In this document: positions 53,217 to 61,904 of the stretch, piece by piece | Layout: each line of letters opens with the position of its first letter | Position numbering within the stretch: the first letter of the stretch is position 1 | Assembly (NCBI GenBank): GCA_965243715.1 | Contig: CBDEVU010000009.1 | Location: 1-64,000, forward strand | DNA: 64,000 nucleotides | Source of the DNA: UBA11606 sp965243715 | Lineage (GTDB): Bacteria; Actinomycetota; Acidimicrobiia; Acidimicrobiales; Aldehydirespiratoraceae | Direction of reading: 5' to 3' | Program-made: the position numbers and the translations under genes | Notes under the pieces: generated by a model | Seen by the model: only the letters and a program-made list of their open reading frames with translations | Database searches by the model: none | Told to the model about the DNA's origin: nothing

Positions 53217-54368
53217 ATGAGTGACGCCTACATCGTTGACGCAGTCCGTACCCCCACCGGTCGTCGCGGCGGCGGCCTGGCCGGAGTTCACCCCGCCGAT
53301 CTCGGGGCGGCCAGCCTTTTGGCGCTCATGGAGCGCACCGGGGTGGACCCATACGCGGTGGAAGACGTCATCTTCGGCAACGTTGACTCGGTTGGCGGCC
53401 AAGCGGGTGACATCGCCCGAACCTGTTGGCTCGCCGCGGGCCTGCCACAGCAGGTGCCGGGCACCACCGTCGATCGCCAGTGTGGCTCGGGCCAGCAGGC
53501 GGTGTCGTTCGCGGCCATGGGCGTAATGGCTGGCGTGCAGGACCTAGTTGTGGCGGGCGGCGTGCAGCAGATGTCGCAAATCCCGATCGGTTCGGCCATG
53601 ACCTTGGCGGACGGGTTGGGGTTCGACGATCCGTTCTCCGGCTCCGAAGGCTGGATCAAACGCTACGGCACGCAAGAAGTTAGCCAATTCCGAGGGGCGG
53701 AGATGATGGCCGAAAAGTGGGATCTCTCTCGGGTCGAAATGGAAGCGTTCGCGTTCGAGAGCCACCAACGTGCCATCCGGGCTATCGACGAAGGTCGCTT
53801 CGAGAACGAAATCGTTCCGGTCGGCGCGTGCATGATGGACGAGGGTCCTCGCCGCGGGGGCAGTCTCGAAAAGATGCAGCAACTCAATCCGCTGGTTGAC
53901 GGGGGACGTATCACTGCGGCCTTGGCTAGCCAAATTTCCGACGCTTCGGCTGCGCTACTCATTGCCTCCGAACAGGCGCTCAAGGATCACCACCTCACGC
54001 CCCGGAGTCGAATCCATCATATGAGCGTGAGAGGAGACGATCCGATCTACATGCTCGCCGGACCCATTGCGGCCACCGCCCATGCGCTCGAAAAGACCGG
54101 AATGTCGATCGACGACTTTGATCTTTTCGAGTGCAACGAGGCTTTTGCTTCCGTCCCGTTGGCGTGGATGAAGGAGCACTCGATCCCACACGAGAAAGTC
54201 AACGTGAACGGTGGCGCGATCGCCCTCGGCCATCCGCTGGGGGCCACCGGTGCGAAGCTCCTGATCACCTTAGTTAACGAACTCGAACGCACCGGCGGTC
54301 GCTACGGCTTGCAGACCATGTGTGAAGGCGGCGGCCAAGCCAATGTCACCATCATCGAGCGTCTCTGA
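53217..54368 (+). CDS. Acetyl-CoA acetyltransferase (thiolase)
   Basis: The start ATG 53217 follows AGAGG-like sequence. The 383-residue enzyme carries the acyl-accepting Cys in TTVDRQCGSGQQA (C89), the second active block NVNGGAIALGHPLGATGAK (His), and TMCEGGGQANVTII (second Cys). It performs thiolytic cleavage of 3-oxoacyl-CoA or the reverse condensation. It belongs with the divergent acyl-CoA dehydrogenases and the co-translated SDR, making a degradation set. The long in-frame extension upstream is not needed. Confidence 0.93.
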   Translation: MSDAYIVDAVRTPTGRRGGGLAGVHPADLGAASLLALMERTGVDPYAVEDVIFGNVDSVGGQAGDIARTCWLAAGLPQQVPGTTVDRQCGSGQQAVSFAAMGVMAGVQDLVVAGGVQQMSQIPIGSAMTLADGLGFDDPFSGSEGWIKRYGTQEVSQFRGAEMMAEKWDLSRVEMEAFAFESHQRAIRAIDEGRFENEIVPVGACMMDEGPRRGGSLEKMQQLNPLVDGGRITAALASQISDASAALLIASEQALKDHHLTPRSRIHHMSVRGDDPIYMLAGPIAATAHALEKTGMSIDDFDLFECNEAFASVPLAWMKEHSIPHEKVNVNGGAIALGHPLGATGAKLLITLVNELERTGGRYGLQTMCEGGGQANVTIIERL

Positions 54369-55123
54369 TGCCGCAGCTAGCCCTCGACAAGATCGTCTTG
54401 GTGACTGGCGGCGCGAGCGGGATTGGGCGAGCGGCGTGCCGGCAGTTCGCGGCCGAAGGTGCAGCCCATGTCTGGGTGGCCGACCTCGACATTGACGGCG
54501 CCGAGGCCACCGTGGCTTCCCTCGCCGGGGCAGGGTCGTCGGTTCACCTCGATGTTTCGGACCACGAGGCGGTTGGAGCCGCGGTGAACGACGTGGTGGC
54601 GGAGCATGGGCGGATCGATGTTGCCTTCAACAATGCCGGAGTGAACGACGTTCCTCGTCGCTTCCATGAACTCGACGGCGACGCCTGGGATCGGATGATT
54701 CGCGTCAACCTCAGCAGCGTTTTTTACTGCATGCGGGCTGAGTTACGCCACATGGTCGCCGCGGGATCAGGAGCCATTGTCAATACTTCGTCGGGCGCGG
54801 GGATCGTCGCCGCGCCTGGCCTGCCTCATTACACCGCGGCGAAACACGGAGTTGTAGGTCTCACCAAGGCCGCGGCTCAGGAATACGCTCGACAGGGCAT
54901 TCGTGTCAATGCGGTGCTGCCAGGCTCGACCGATACCACCATGTTGCGCCGGTTCATCGCCGGAGACGAAGCCATGGCGAAGATCATTGCCGACTCTAAC
55001 ATTCAAGGTTCGTTGCTTGATCCCTACGACATCGCGTCGGCGGTGGTGTGGCTCGGTTCTGACCAAGCAGCAATGGTCAACGGTCAGTCGCTGGTGGTGG
55101 ACGGTGGTGGAATTGTCCGTTAG
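54368..55123 (+). CDS. SDR-family oxidoreductase
   Basis: The 251-residue classical SDR overlaps the thiolase stop by one base (TGATG). It has KIVLVTGGASGIGRAACRQFA (TGxxxGIG), VAFNNAGVNDVP (NNAG), SSVFYCMRAEL, IVNTSSGAGIVAAPGLPHYTAAKHGVVGL (catalytic Ser and YxxxK) and a C-terminal VVDGGGIVR. It probably oxidises a 3-hydroxyacyl-CoA or a related alcohol before the thiolase step, judged from co-translation. Confidence 0.92.
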   Translation: MPQLALDKIVLVTGGASGIGRAACRQFAAEGAAHVWVADLDIDGAEATVASLAGAGSSVHLDVSDHEAVGAAVNDVVAEHGRIDVAFNNAGVNDVPRRFHELDGDAWDRMIRVNLSSVFYCMRAELRHMVAAGSGAIVNTSSGAGIVAAPGLPHYTAAKHGVVGLTKAAAQEYARQGIRVNAVLPGSTDTTMLRRFIAGDEAMAKIIADSNIQGSLLDPYDIASAVVWLGSDQAAMVNGQSLVVDGGGIVR

Positions 55124-55159
55124 AAAGCTTCGGCGCTGGTAACGAACCGTATTGCTTGA

Positions 55160-55639
55160 TCAGACGAGAGCGCCGTCGATCCTGTCCATCGCGGTGTCTT
55201 CTTCAACTTCGAGGGCGAAAGCCAACTCCGACACCAAAACGTTGCGAGCCTTGGTGTATAGCGACTTCTCGCCTGCCGACAGCCCTCTGCTCTGATGGCG
55301 AAGGGCGAGGTTCCGCACGACTTCGGCCACTTGGTACACGTCGCCGCTTTTGAGTTTCTCTTGGTGGTTCTTGAACCGACGCGACCAGTTGGATGGTTCG
55401 CGCACGTCGCGCCGGGCGAGGACCGCGAAAAGGTCGTCCACATCTTCGTGCGAGATCGGCCAGCGCATGCCGACTTCGTCGACCTTGTCGACGGGAACCG
55501 ACAGTGTCATATCGCCGTGGGCCATCCGCAGCACGAAGTATTCGGTCTCTTCCCCAAACACCATGCGCTTCTCTTTACGCTCGATCACGGCCGCGCCGTG
55601 GTGAGGGTAAACGACTCGATCTCCGGGCTTGTAGCTCAT
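55160..55639 (-). CDS. carD: CarD-family transcription regulator
   Basis: MSYKPGDRVVYPHHGAAVIERKEKR is the RNA-polymerase-interacting (RID) domain, YFVLRMAHGDMTLSVPVDKVDEVGMR follows, and the helical DNA-binding domain includes NWSRRFKNHQEKLKSGDVYQVAEVVRNLALR and GLSAGEKSLYTKARNVLVSELAFAL. CarD stabilises open promoter complexes, especially at rRNA promoters. ATG 55639 fits the mycobacterial start; an in-frame ATG at 55669 would add 10 residues. It gives 159 residues. It converges on the SDR gene. Confidence 0.92.
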   Translation of the reverse strand: MSYKPGDRVVYPHHGAAVIERKEKRMVFGEETEYFVLRMAHGDMTLSVPVDKVDEVGMRWPISHEDVDDLFAVLARRDVREPSNWSRRFKNHQEKLKSGDVYQVAEVVRNLALRHQSRGLSAGEKSLYTKARNVLVSELAFALEVEEDTAMDRIDGALV

Positions 55640-55770
55640 TGGGGAAACCGTCCTAGAAGGAGCGCTCATAAGGGCTAATCAATTATGCCTGAAAACGCCT
55701 CAACCTCCAACTCGTGAAGCGATAAAATTGCTGTTGGCGGGCTTGCGTTGTGCTGCCGTACGATCAACGG

Positions 55771-56811
55771 ATGCGGCGTGATTGGATCTTGGCGGGCATG
55801 GTCTCGCTCTGCTTTGTCGTCGGTGGAGGGATCTACGTTGCTCAGTCGAGGGCCCCGGCGACCCCGCCGCTCTCCGTTTCGGTGGCGATAGAATCACCCG
55901 CCGCCCTGGTCGGGTCCTTGGCGATTCCCGATAAGACCGTTCGCACGAGTTCACCATATGACGGCTACGGCACGTGGGTTGATGTGTTTGACTTCTCGCC
56001 GCCGTACGCAGGGACCGAACCGCCGGTGTCGGCCGCAACCGTGGCCGAGATGGCCGCCTTAGGGGTGCAGACCGTGTACCTCCAAGCAGCGCGACTCGAT
56101 GATCGCTCGCCGAGTGGGCTCGAAGACCGCTGGTTGTTGGCGAATTTCTTGACCGAGGCTCACTCGCGCGACATCGAAGTCGTCGCTTGGTACCTGCCCC
56201 GGTTCGCTAATTCGAGCAGTGACCTTGACCGGGTATTGCAGATGGCCGAGTTCAGCGTGCTTGGCCAGCGCTTTGACGGGGTCGCAGTCGACATCGAATG
56301 GACCGGTGACGGTATCGATCACGAAACCCGAAGTGAGAGACTCATCACACTGTCGGCCGGAATTACCGCCGCTTTGCCCGATGACGCCATCGGCGGGATC
56401 GTGATTACCCCGGTACAGCTGGAAGTCGTCAACCCCGACTTTTGGCCCGGGTTCCCATGGGCGGAAATCGCCGAGAACTACGACGTCTGGTTGCCGATGG
56501 CTTACTGGTCGTTCCGCAGCACATCGTCGGGCTACGGGGATGGTTACGCCTACCTCGAAGAGTCAGTGCGGCGATTACGGACCAATATTGGTGACGCTGA
56601 TGCTTTAGTCCACGGAATCGGCGGAATCGGCGGGGTCGATGGCGTGGACGATCCCGTCGATCCGCCAGAACCGCTGGCTACGTTGGGCGAGATCGAACGC
56701 TTCGTGGATGCCCTCGACGTCTCCGGCGCGGTCGGCGGCTCAATGTACGACTGGGTAACCTTAGAACCGGCGGCCCGGACCCGTCTGCAGGAACTGTTCG
56801 CTAGTTCCTGA
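55771..56811 (+). CDS. Secreted or anchored TIM-barrel protein, glycoside-hydrolase-like
   Basis: The 346-residue protein from ATG 55771 begins RRDWILAGMVSLCFVVGGGIYVAQS, a signal anchor, then a linker and a barrel-like domain. YGTWVDVFDF, VQTVYLQAARLDD, IEVVAWYLPRF, FDGVAVDIEWTGDG (acidic pair at a strand end) and YDVWLPMAYWSFR resemble GH-type barrels such as the DUF4015-like group. The substrate is unknown. It lies on the outside of the membrane. Confidence 0.65.
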   Translation: MRRDWILAGMVSLCFVVGGGIYVAQSRAPATPPLSVSVAIESPAALVGSLAIPDKTVRTSSPYDGYGTWVDVFDFSPPYAGTEPPVSAATVAEMAALGVQTVYLQAARLDDRSPSGLEDRWLLANFLTEAHSRDIEVVAWYLPRFANSSSDLDRVLQMAEFSVLGQRFDGVAVDIEWTGDGIDHETRSERLITLSAGITAALPDDAIGGIVITPVQLEVVNPDFWPGFPWAEIAENYDVWLPMAYWSFRSTSSGYGDGYAYLEESVRRLRTNIGDADALVHGIGGIGGVDGVDDPVDPPEPLATLGEIERFVDALDVSGAVGGSMYDWVTLEPAARTRLQELFASS

Positions 56812-56860
56812 TAGGTGGTGTCTTCGGCCTAGTATCGCCATCCGAACTAGGAGCAGGGTC

Positions 56861-58264
56861 GTGACTCAACGCAGAAAATCAACGGCCACGACCGCCTTCG
56901 GCGTTGGTCGGCGCGAGAACCACGATGCGGCCGATTTTTATAGCCGCTTCAGCCCGCCCGACATCTCTTCTGACGATGTTGTTAACCACGTACCGGACGA
57001 CCTCGCGGCGATCCATCAACGCGATAGCCGCGAGGTCAACCAGGTGTTGCCGGCGAACTCGGTGGCCTTAGTGGTTACCTCGCCGCCGTACTTCGTCGGC
57101 AAGGAGTACGAACTCGCGGTTACCGCTGACACTGGGGTGCCGACGTCGTACCTCGCCTATTTGGAGATGCTGCACGATGTTTTTCGGTCGTGCGTCGAGG
57201 TGCTGGAACCCGGCGGTCGCCTAGCGGTGAACGTAGCCAACCTCGGCCGTAAGCCGTACCGAAGTCTCTCCGCCGATGTCATTTCGATCCTGCAAGACGA
57301 CCTTGGTTTGTTGCTCCGCGGCGAGATCATCTGGCAAAAGGCCGAGGGGGCCACCGGATCAGTGGCCTGGGGAAGCTATCGCAAGGCGACCAATCCCGTG
57401 TTGCGTGATCTCACCGAACGGGTCATCGTGGCCAGCAAGGGTCGCTTTGACCGCGTTCACCCGCAGGGACGCACGAGCACGATTTCGGCCGATGACTTCA
57501 TGGAAGCCACGCTCGATGTTTGGAAGATCAGCCCCGAGTCAGCTCGAAGAGTGCAGCATCCCGCTCCGTTTCCGGTTGAACTTCCCCGGCGCTTGATCGA
57601 CCTTTATACATTCGAAGGCGATGTCGTGCTTGACCCCTTTCTTGGTTCCGGGTCGACAATGGTGGCTGCCCAACGCACCGGTCGGCGCGGCTTCGGGTTC
57701 GACCTTGATCCCCAATACTGCGAGATCGCCCGCACTCGGGTCAAGCCAGCGAGCGCCGACAAGGGTCCTCAGGAGTCCTTTCAGGCTCGGGCCACGAGGG
57801 AAGGCAAAAAGGCCGCCGACATCGCCGAAGAAGTGTTGCGCGCTGCTGGCTTCGAGGTGCTCAAGAAGCCGTTCAAGGTCCCCCGGGTCGGGGTTCAGTT
57901 CAACTTCTTAGTCGGTGACGCCACGGGCGGTCTGTGGTCTGTCGATGTCGCGGGGGCGTTCACCACGGTTCGTCCGGGCCTGATGCGCACCGACACCATG
58001 TGGAAGACCCTGGGGCGCATCCATGTTCTGCGCGCCCAAGACGACCCTCAGAACCCCAGCCGGGTGCTCATACTCACGTCGAATCTACCGAAAGCTGGCA
58101 GCGAAGGCGATAAAGCGCTGCGAGCCGTTGGCCCCGGTCAGGTTTTCGATGCCGTCGAGATGTTCGACCAAGAAGGTGTTAACCGCCTGCGGGACTACGC
58201 CACCGGCCAGGTCCCGCAGCCGCTTCCCGGATTTTGGTCCGGCAGCGACATCGACGAGAGCTGA
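56861..58264 (+). CDS. DNA methyltransferase (TSPPY type) with extra C-terminal domain
   Basis: The start is GTG 56861 and the length 467 residues. Motif IV SVALVVTSPPYFVG indicates an N4-cytosine or N6-adenine beta-class enzyme. The FxGxG motif I is at the C-terminal side in VLDPFLGSGSTMVAAQRTGRRGFGFDLDPQYCEIAR. A C-terminal 130-residue domain follows (VPRVGVQFNFLVGDATGGLWSVDVAGAFTTVRPGLMRTDTMWKTLGRIHVLRA). It is not part of the catalytic fold and could be a target-recognition or nuclease-like domain. No restriction enzyme gene is adjacent, so it looks like an orphan methylase with a house-keeping or regulatory role. Confidence 0.85.
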   Translation: MTQRRKSTATTAFGVGRRENHDAADFYSRFSPPDISSDDVVNHVPDDLAAIHQRDSREVNQVLPANSVALVVTSPPYFVGKEYELAVTADTGVPTSYLAYLEMLHDVFRSCVEVLEPGGRLAVNVANLGRKPYRSLSADVISILQDDLGLLLRGEIIWQKAEGATGSVAWGSYRKATNPVLRDLTERVIVASKGRFDRVHPQGRTSTISADDFMEATLDVWKISPESARRVQHPAPFPVELPRRLIDLYTFEGDVVLDPFLGSGSTMVAAQRTGRRGFGFDLDPQYCEIARTRVKPASADKGPQESFQARATREGKKAADIAEEVLRAAGFEVLKKPFKVPRVGVQFNFLVGDATGGLWSVDVAGAFTTVRPGLMRTDTMWKTLGRIHVLRAQDDPQNPSRVLILTSNLPKAGSEGDKALRAVGPGQVFDAVEMFDQEGVNRLRDYATGQVPQPLPGFWSGSDIDES

Positions 58265-58863
58265 TCGATCCAGGCGTCGGCGTTGGGGCGGCGGTCGACT
58301 AGTTGCCGGGCAAGGTTCGCATCGCTGGCTACATAACTTCGACGGGTGTCGGAATCGAGAGTGTGAATCAGATTCCGATCGACCTCTACGACCGGCAGAC
58401 CAACGAAGTGAGCGAGCGACTTCAAGCCACAGGGGAAGCCTTTCGAGTCACTGGAGAAAGCCAAGGTGCGGCGGACATCGCTGCTGTAAACTCGGTATCC
58501 ATCGAGATGGCTGTGGTGATGCCAACGTCCCCGGTAGGTTACTTCGGAACCGAAGTCGTCCGGGGCTGCTTCGATCGTAAGGCCAATCTCGACACCGTTG
58601 ATCTTTGCCCGCTGGTCTATAAATGGCAGGTCGAACCCGCCCCCGTACCACGTGACCAGTACCCCCTCGGGCAACTGACGAAGCTTGTCGTCGGTCTTTT
58701 TGAGCATGGCCGCTTCGCTTTCGCCATCGAGTATGAGCTCGACACCGGGACCGATTAGGGCAATGGAGACGATGGCGGCCACCTTTGCGTTGAGTCCGTT
58801 GATGGTGGTATCGGTTTCGATATCGAGGCCGTACCGGGGAAGCGGGGAAGTTCCGATCTCCAG
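58195..58863 (-). CDS. DEDD-type 3'-5' exonuclease domain protein, start uncertain
   Basis: The coding signal begins before the first usual start. GLDIETDTTINGLNAKVAAIVSIALIGPG is the Exo I motif (DxE), VTWYGGGFDLPFIDQRA is Exo II (NxxxFDxP-like), and DSDTRRSYVASDANLARQLV is near Exo III. The first GTG is 58782, after the DIE motif. Between the in-frame TAA (about 58867) and the motif there is only CTG 58863 or non-start codons. So CTG initiation or a lost start must be assumed. The product (222 residues) trims DNA or RNA 3' ends. It converges on the methylase, overlapping 70 bases. Confidence 0.7.
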   Translation of the reverse strand: MEIGTSPLPRYGLDIETDTTINGLNAKVAAIVSIALIGPGVELILDGESEAAMLKKTDDKLRQLPEGVLVTWYGGGFDLPFIDQRAKINGVEIGLTIEAAPDDFGSEVTYRGRWHHHSHLDGYRVYSSDVRRTLAFSSDSKGFPCGLKSLAHFVGLPVVEVDRNLIHTLDSDTRRSYVASDANLARQLVDRRPNADAWIDQLSSMSLPDQNPGSGCGTWPVA

Positions 58864-58895
58864 ACCTTAGATGCCTACGGGGACAAAGGGTGGAT

Positions 58896-59819
58896 CTAGC
58901 TCGCGGGGGCGACGAAACGAACGATGAAAAAGGTTGGCCAGAGCTTCCCCCCGAGCAGGAACTCGTCGCTGCCGAGCCAAGCAATGCCGTTGAGTACATC
59001 GCCTTCGGGGTGGTTGCGGTTGATCTCGTCGACTAGTGCGGAGGCATCGATGTTGGCCACGACAGCGCCGTCGCCGCGCACCATGACGATCGTTGACGAC
59101 TGCCAGATATTGGCCAGCACGTAGCCGTCGACGCATTCAAGTTCGTTGAGTTGGCTTACTGGCTCCCCTTGGCGGGTAACGGTCACCCGCCGTTGGGGTT
59201 CGAAGGTGACAGGATCGCGCCAGGTAAGTTCGCTCGAACCGTTCGACATCACGAGGCTGTCACCGCTCGCGCATAGGCCCCAGCCTTCTCCCTCGTAGGC
59301 GAAAGAGTCGAGTGGACTCAGGTCGCGGAGCTGCCAACGATACGCGGTCTCCGCCTTCCAGGTGAGTTGCACGACGGTGTCGTTCCACACGGTGAGTCCC
59401 TCACCGAAAACGTCTGCCGGTAGGTCAACGGCGGCCACCGTCGCCGCGCTATCTCGGTCGTGGAGGCGAAGCTCAGACTTGCCGACTAGTCCGGTCCCTT
59501 CGATGATGACAGTGTCGGTGGCTTCTAGGCCTTGCGTGAACGCGCTGGGATCGTGGGAAACCCGATGCACAATCTCGACTGTCCAACGAACTGGCACCGC
59601 GGGATCGACTGTTGCGAGTTCGGTAGGCCACGGCCCTGCGGTAACGATTTGAGGTCCGACAGTGGTCGTAGGCGCTGTTGTAGGAACTGTGGTTGGCGCT
59701 GTGGTTGGCGCTGTCGTTGGTTGGCTATCGGGGGCCTGGCCTCCACAGCCCGCGATGGCGATTGCCAGAACGAGACCCGGCAGAGCCACAGTCCATCGAG
59801 GCGGGGTCGGGAGGGGCAT
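58896..59819 (-). CDS. Glutaminyl-peptide cyclotransferase-like lipoprotein
   Basis: The start ATG 59819 follows the upstream stop by 5 bases and gives 307 residues. TVALPGLVLAIAIAGCGGQ is a lipoprotein signal with Cys at about residue 25. A linker with repeated PTTAPTT follows. Then HDPSAFTQGLEATDTVIIEGTGLVGKSELRL, VFGEGLTVWNDTVVQLTWKAETAYRW, LNELECVDGYVLANIWQSSTIV and HPEGDVLNGIAWLGSDEFLLGGKLWPTFFIV give the plant-type glutamine cyclase propeller (PF05096). It converts N-terminal Gln to pyroglutamate on exported proteins. Confidence 0.88.
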   Translation of the reverse strand: MPLPTPPRWTVALPGLVLAIAIAGCGGQAPDSQPTTAPTTAPTTVPTTAPTTTVGPQIVTAGPWPTELATVDPAVPVRWTVEIVHRVSHDPSAFTQGLEATDTVIIEGTGLVGKSELRLHDRDSAATVAAVDLPADVFGEGLTVWNDTVVQLTWKAETAYRWQLRDLSPLDSFAYEGEGWGLCASGDSLVMSNGSSELTWRDPVTFEPQRRVTVTRQGEPVSQLNELECVDGYVLANIWQSSTIVMVRGDGAVVANIDASALVDEINRNHPEGDVLNGIAWLGSDEFLLGGKLWPTFFIVRFVAPAS

Positions 59820-59824
59820 GGCGA

Positions 59825-60394
59825 TCAGGGGAACAGTCGCTCTTCGAGATTGGCGAAGGTTTTCCGTCCCATCCATGGCTTATCGGGGACCTCGACTCCG
59901 CACAGGAACGACACCATTCCCCGACTTGCTTCGAGGCCCTGTGCGGGGCGGGTAAGGAGTTGTTCGAACTTCTCTTTATCCCCCTCGAGGATGACGCTCG
60001 ACGTATTGAAGTCGTGGGGCTCAGCGATGTCGATGTAGCTCTGGTAGTAGCGGACCACTGCATCAATTTCGATCACCGCCGTCTCGATGGCCACCGCCGA
60101 CAGGTCGCTCCAATAGGAGAGGGCAAGACGTGCCAGCGGGCCGGGGTTCGTGGCTTCGGCGAGGAGATCGACTTCCGCCAAAAAGGCCTCAGTGCGGGCA
60201 CATGTGGCAGCAACGGCCTGCTCAGGGGTGGTGGTGGTCGTAACGGTGACGGGTGGTGCGGTTGTGGTAGTCGAAGTCGTAATTACCGTGGGGGTAGTTT
60301 TGACAGGTCGAGCCTCGATCCACTGCCATGTGTAGGCGATCGTGCCCACCGCGAGGGTAAATACCAACAATCCTCGAATCTTCGCCCACAACAT
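59825..60394 (-). CDS. Membrane-anchored protein with Thr-rich linker, unknown
   Basis: The start ATG 60394 gives 189 residues. MLWAKIRGLLVFTLAVGTIAYTWQW is a signal anchor, followed by a Thr-rich linker (VITTSTTTTAPPVTVTTTTTP) and a helical domain with two Cys (ATCARTEAF, SFLCGVEV). The frame upstream of 60394 is not used. It is co-transcribed with the glutamine cyclase-like gene (5 bp). The linker type resembles that of the neighbour, so both act outside the cell. No family recognised. Confidence 0.6.
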   Translation of the reverse strand: MLWAKIRGLLVFTLAVGTIAYTWQWIEARPVKTTPTVITTSTTTTAPPVTVTTTTTPEQAVAATCARTEAFLAEVDLLAEATNPGPLARLALSYWSDLSAVAIETAVIEIDAVVRYYQSYIDIAEPHDFNTSSVILEGDKEKFEQLLTRPAQGLEASRGMVSFLCGVEVPDKPWMGRKTFANLEERLFP

Positions 60395-60461
60395 GGTTAA
60401 TTGAATAGTACAAACTTGACGGTAATTATGGTCGAGGCACCATATAGACGAGGAGAAGCCG

Positions 60462-60971
60462 ATGATCGGAATTGACGGTGCGAGTCGCTTTGCGGCCGCG
60501 GCCGCGGCCATGGGCATCGCTGTTGAGTCGGTAGTCTACCCCGAAGGTACTCGTACGGCGCGCGACGCAGCCCAAGCGATCGGTTGCGCGCTCTCACAAA
60601 TTGCCAAGTCTTTGTTGTTGATGGGTCCCGATGGGTCGATCCTGGCGATCACCGCGGGCCACAACCGAGTGGACCTCGCCCGAGTCTCCAACTTAGTGGG
60701 CGGTTTGGTTCGTTTGGCCAACGCCGACGAAGCCCGGGCCGCATCCGGCTACTCAATCGGTGGAACGCCTCCGTTCGGGCACCCTGAACCGATTTCGGCC
60801 TACCTCGACTGCGATTTGCTCCAGCATGAAACCGTATATGGCGCGGCTGGTGCGGCCGATCGCTGCTTTCCGATTGCTTCGGTCGACCTACAGCGGGTGG
60901 CGCGGGCCGTAGTGGCCGATTTCGTGGTTCGAGAGCTACCCCCGTCCAAGCCGCCTGGGCTAGAGAGGTAG
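60462..60971 (+). CDS. YbaK/EbsC-family tRNA-editing-like protein
   Basis: The 169-residue protein from ATG 60462 (AGGAG upstream) shows VVYPEGTRTARDAAQAIGCALSQIAKSLLL, ILAITAGHNRVDLARVS, ADEARAASGYSIGGTPPFGHPEPISAYLD and CFPIASVDLQRVARAV. That is the YbaK deacylase domain. Family members hydrolyse mischarged tRNA such as Cys- or Ala-tRNA-Pro. No ProRS is adjacent. The SDR gene follows after 3 bases. Confidence 0.88.
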   Translation: MIGIDGASRFAAAAAAMGIAVESVVYPEGTRTARDAAQAIGCALSQIAKSLLLMGPDGSILAITAGHNRVDLARVSNLVGGLVRLANADEARAASGYSIGGTPPFGHPEPISAYLDCDLLQHETVYGAAGAADRCFPIASVDLQRVARAVVADFVVRELPPSKPPGLER

Positions 60972-60974
60972 GCC

Positions 60975-61877
60975 ATGGGATCAAGCGACGGACGGGTAGT
61001 CATTGTTACAGGAGCGGCGCGAGGACTCGGTCGAGCCCACGCCTTGGCGTTCGCGGCAGACGGCGCACATGTCGTGGTCAACGATCTCGGTGTAGAACGC
61101 GACGGATCGGCGGGCACCACCGACGCCGCCCAAGAAGTTGTCGCCGAGATCGAGGCCGCTGGCGGAACGGCGGTGGCCAACGCGGCGGACGTAGCCGACT
61201 GGGATCAAGCGGCGGCGCTGGTACATCAGGCCATCGACACCTATGGCCGACTCAACACGGTCGTGCTCAATGCGGGCTTTCTTCGCGATCGCATGCTGGC
61301 CGGGATGTCAGAAGATGAGTGGGATTCCGTGACGCGTGTGCATCTCAAGGGTCATTTCGCGCCCGCCCGCCACGCCATCGAATACTGGCGGGATCAGGCT
61401 AAGGCCGGCGTTGACCTCGCTGGTCGCATCGTAAACACGTCATCGGGGGCCGGACTGAACGGATCAATCGGCCAGGGAAACTACGCCGCGGCCAAGGCGG
61501 CCATTGCTTTGCTCACCATTCAGCAGGCGGCGGAGTGGGGCCGGTACGGGGTTTTGGTCAACGCGGTGGCCCCTGATGCCCGAACCCGTATGACAACTGG
61601 CGTCTTTTATGACGAGGATGTTCCGCCTGGGTGGGACCCTAAAGCGCCTGAGAACGTGTCGGCGCTTGTGTTGTGGCTGGGTAGCCCGGCGTGCGATATC
61701 AGCGGGCGGGTTTTTGAGGTCAGCGGCGGGCAGCTTAACGTTTGTGATGGCTGGCAACCTGGGCCGGTGGAGACGGTCGGCGAACGTCAGATGTCGATCC
61801 TCGAGGCGGGGGTGTTGGCCCACCGCTCGATGGCCGGAGCGCCGGTGTCCGCCGTTGTGTACGGTTCGTCGCCCTGA
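60975..61877 (+). CDS. SDR-family oxidoreductase (17-beta-HSD4-like)
   Basis: The 300-residue protein has VVIVTGAARGLGRAHALAFAADGAHVVVNDLG, TVVLNAGFLRDRMLAGMSEDEWDSVTRVHLKGHF and IVNTSSGAGLNGSIGQGNYAAAKAAIALL (catalytic Ser and YxxxK). These match the dehydrogenase part of the multifunctional 17-beta-HSD4/MFE group. It may oxidise a 3-hydroxyacyl-CoA. The C-terminus extends past the fold (GWQPGPVETVGERQMSILEAGVLAHRS). It converges on the GntR gene with 27 bp between. Confidence 0.88.
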   Translation: MGSSDGRVVIVTGAARGLGRAHALAFAADGAHVVVNDLGVERDGSAGTTDAAQEVVAEIEAAGGTAVANAADVADWDQAAALVHQAIDTYGRLNTVVLNAGFLRDRMLAGMSEDEWDSVTRVHLKGHFAPARHAIEYWRDQAKAGVDLAGRIVNTSSGAGLNGSIGQGNYAAAKAAIALLTIQQAAEWGRYGVLVNAVAPDARTRMTTGVFYDEDVPPGWDPKAPENVSALVLWLGSPACDISGRVFEVSGGQLNVCDGWQPGPVETVGERQMSILEAGVLAHRSMAGAPVSAVVYGSSP

Positions 61878-61904
61878 CTCGGGGTGGTGTTACTGCAAGG
61901 GAAA

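Noticed and set aside
59640..59720. Tandem DNA repeat as a regulatory element
   Set aside because: It encodes the Thr/Pro/Ala-rich linker (PTTAPTT units) of the lipoprotein; coding explains it.
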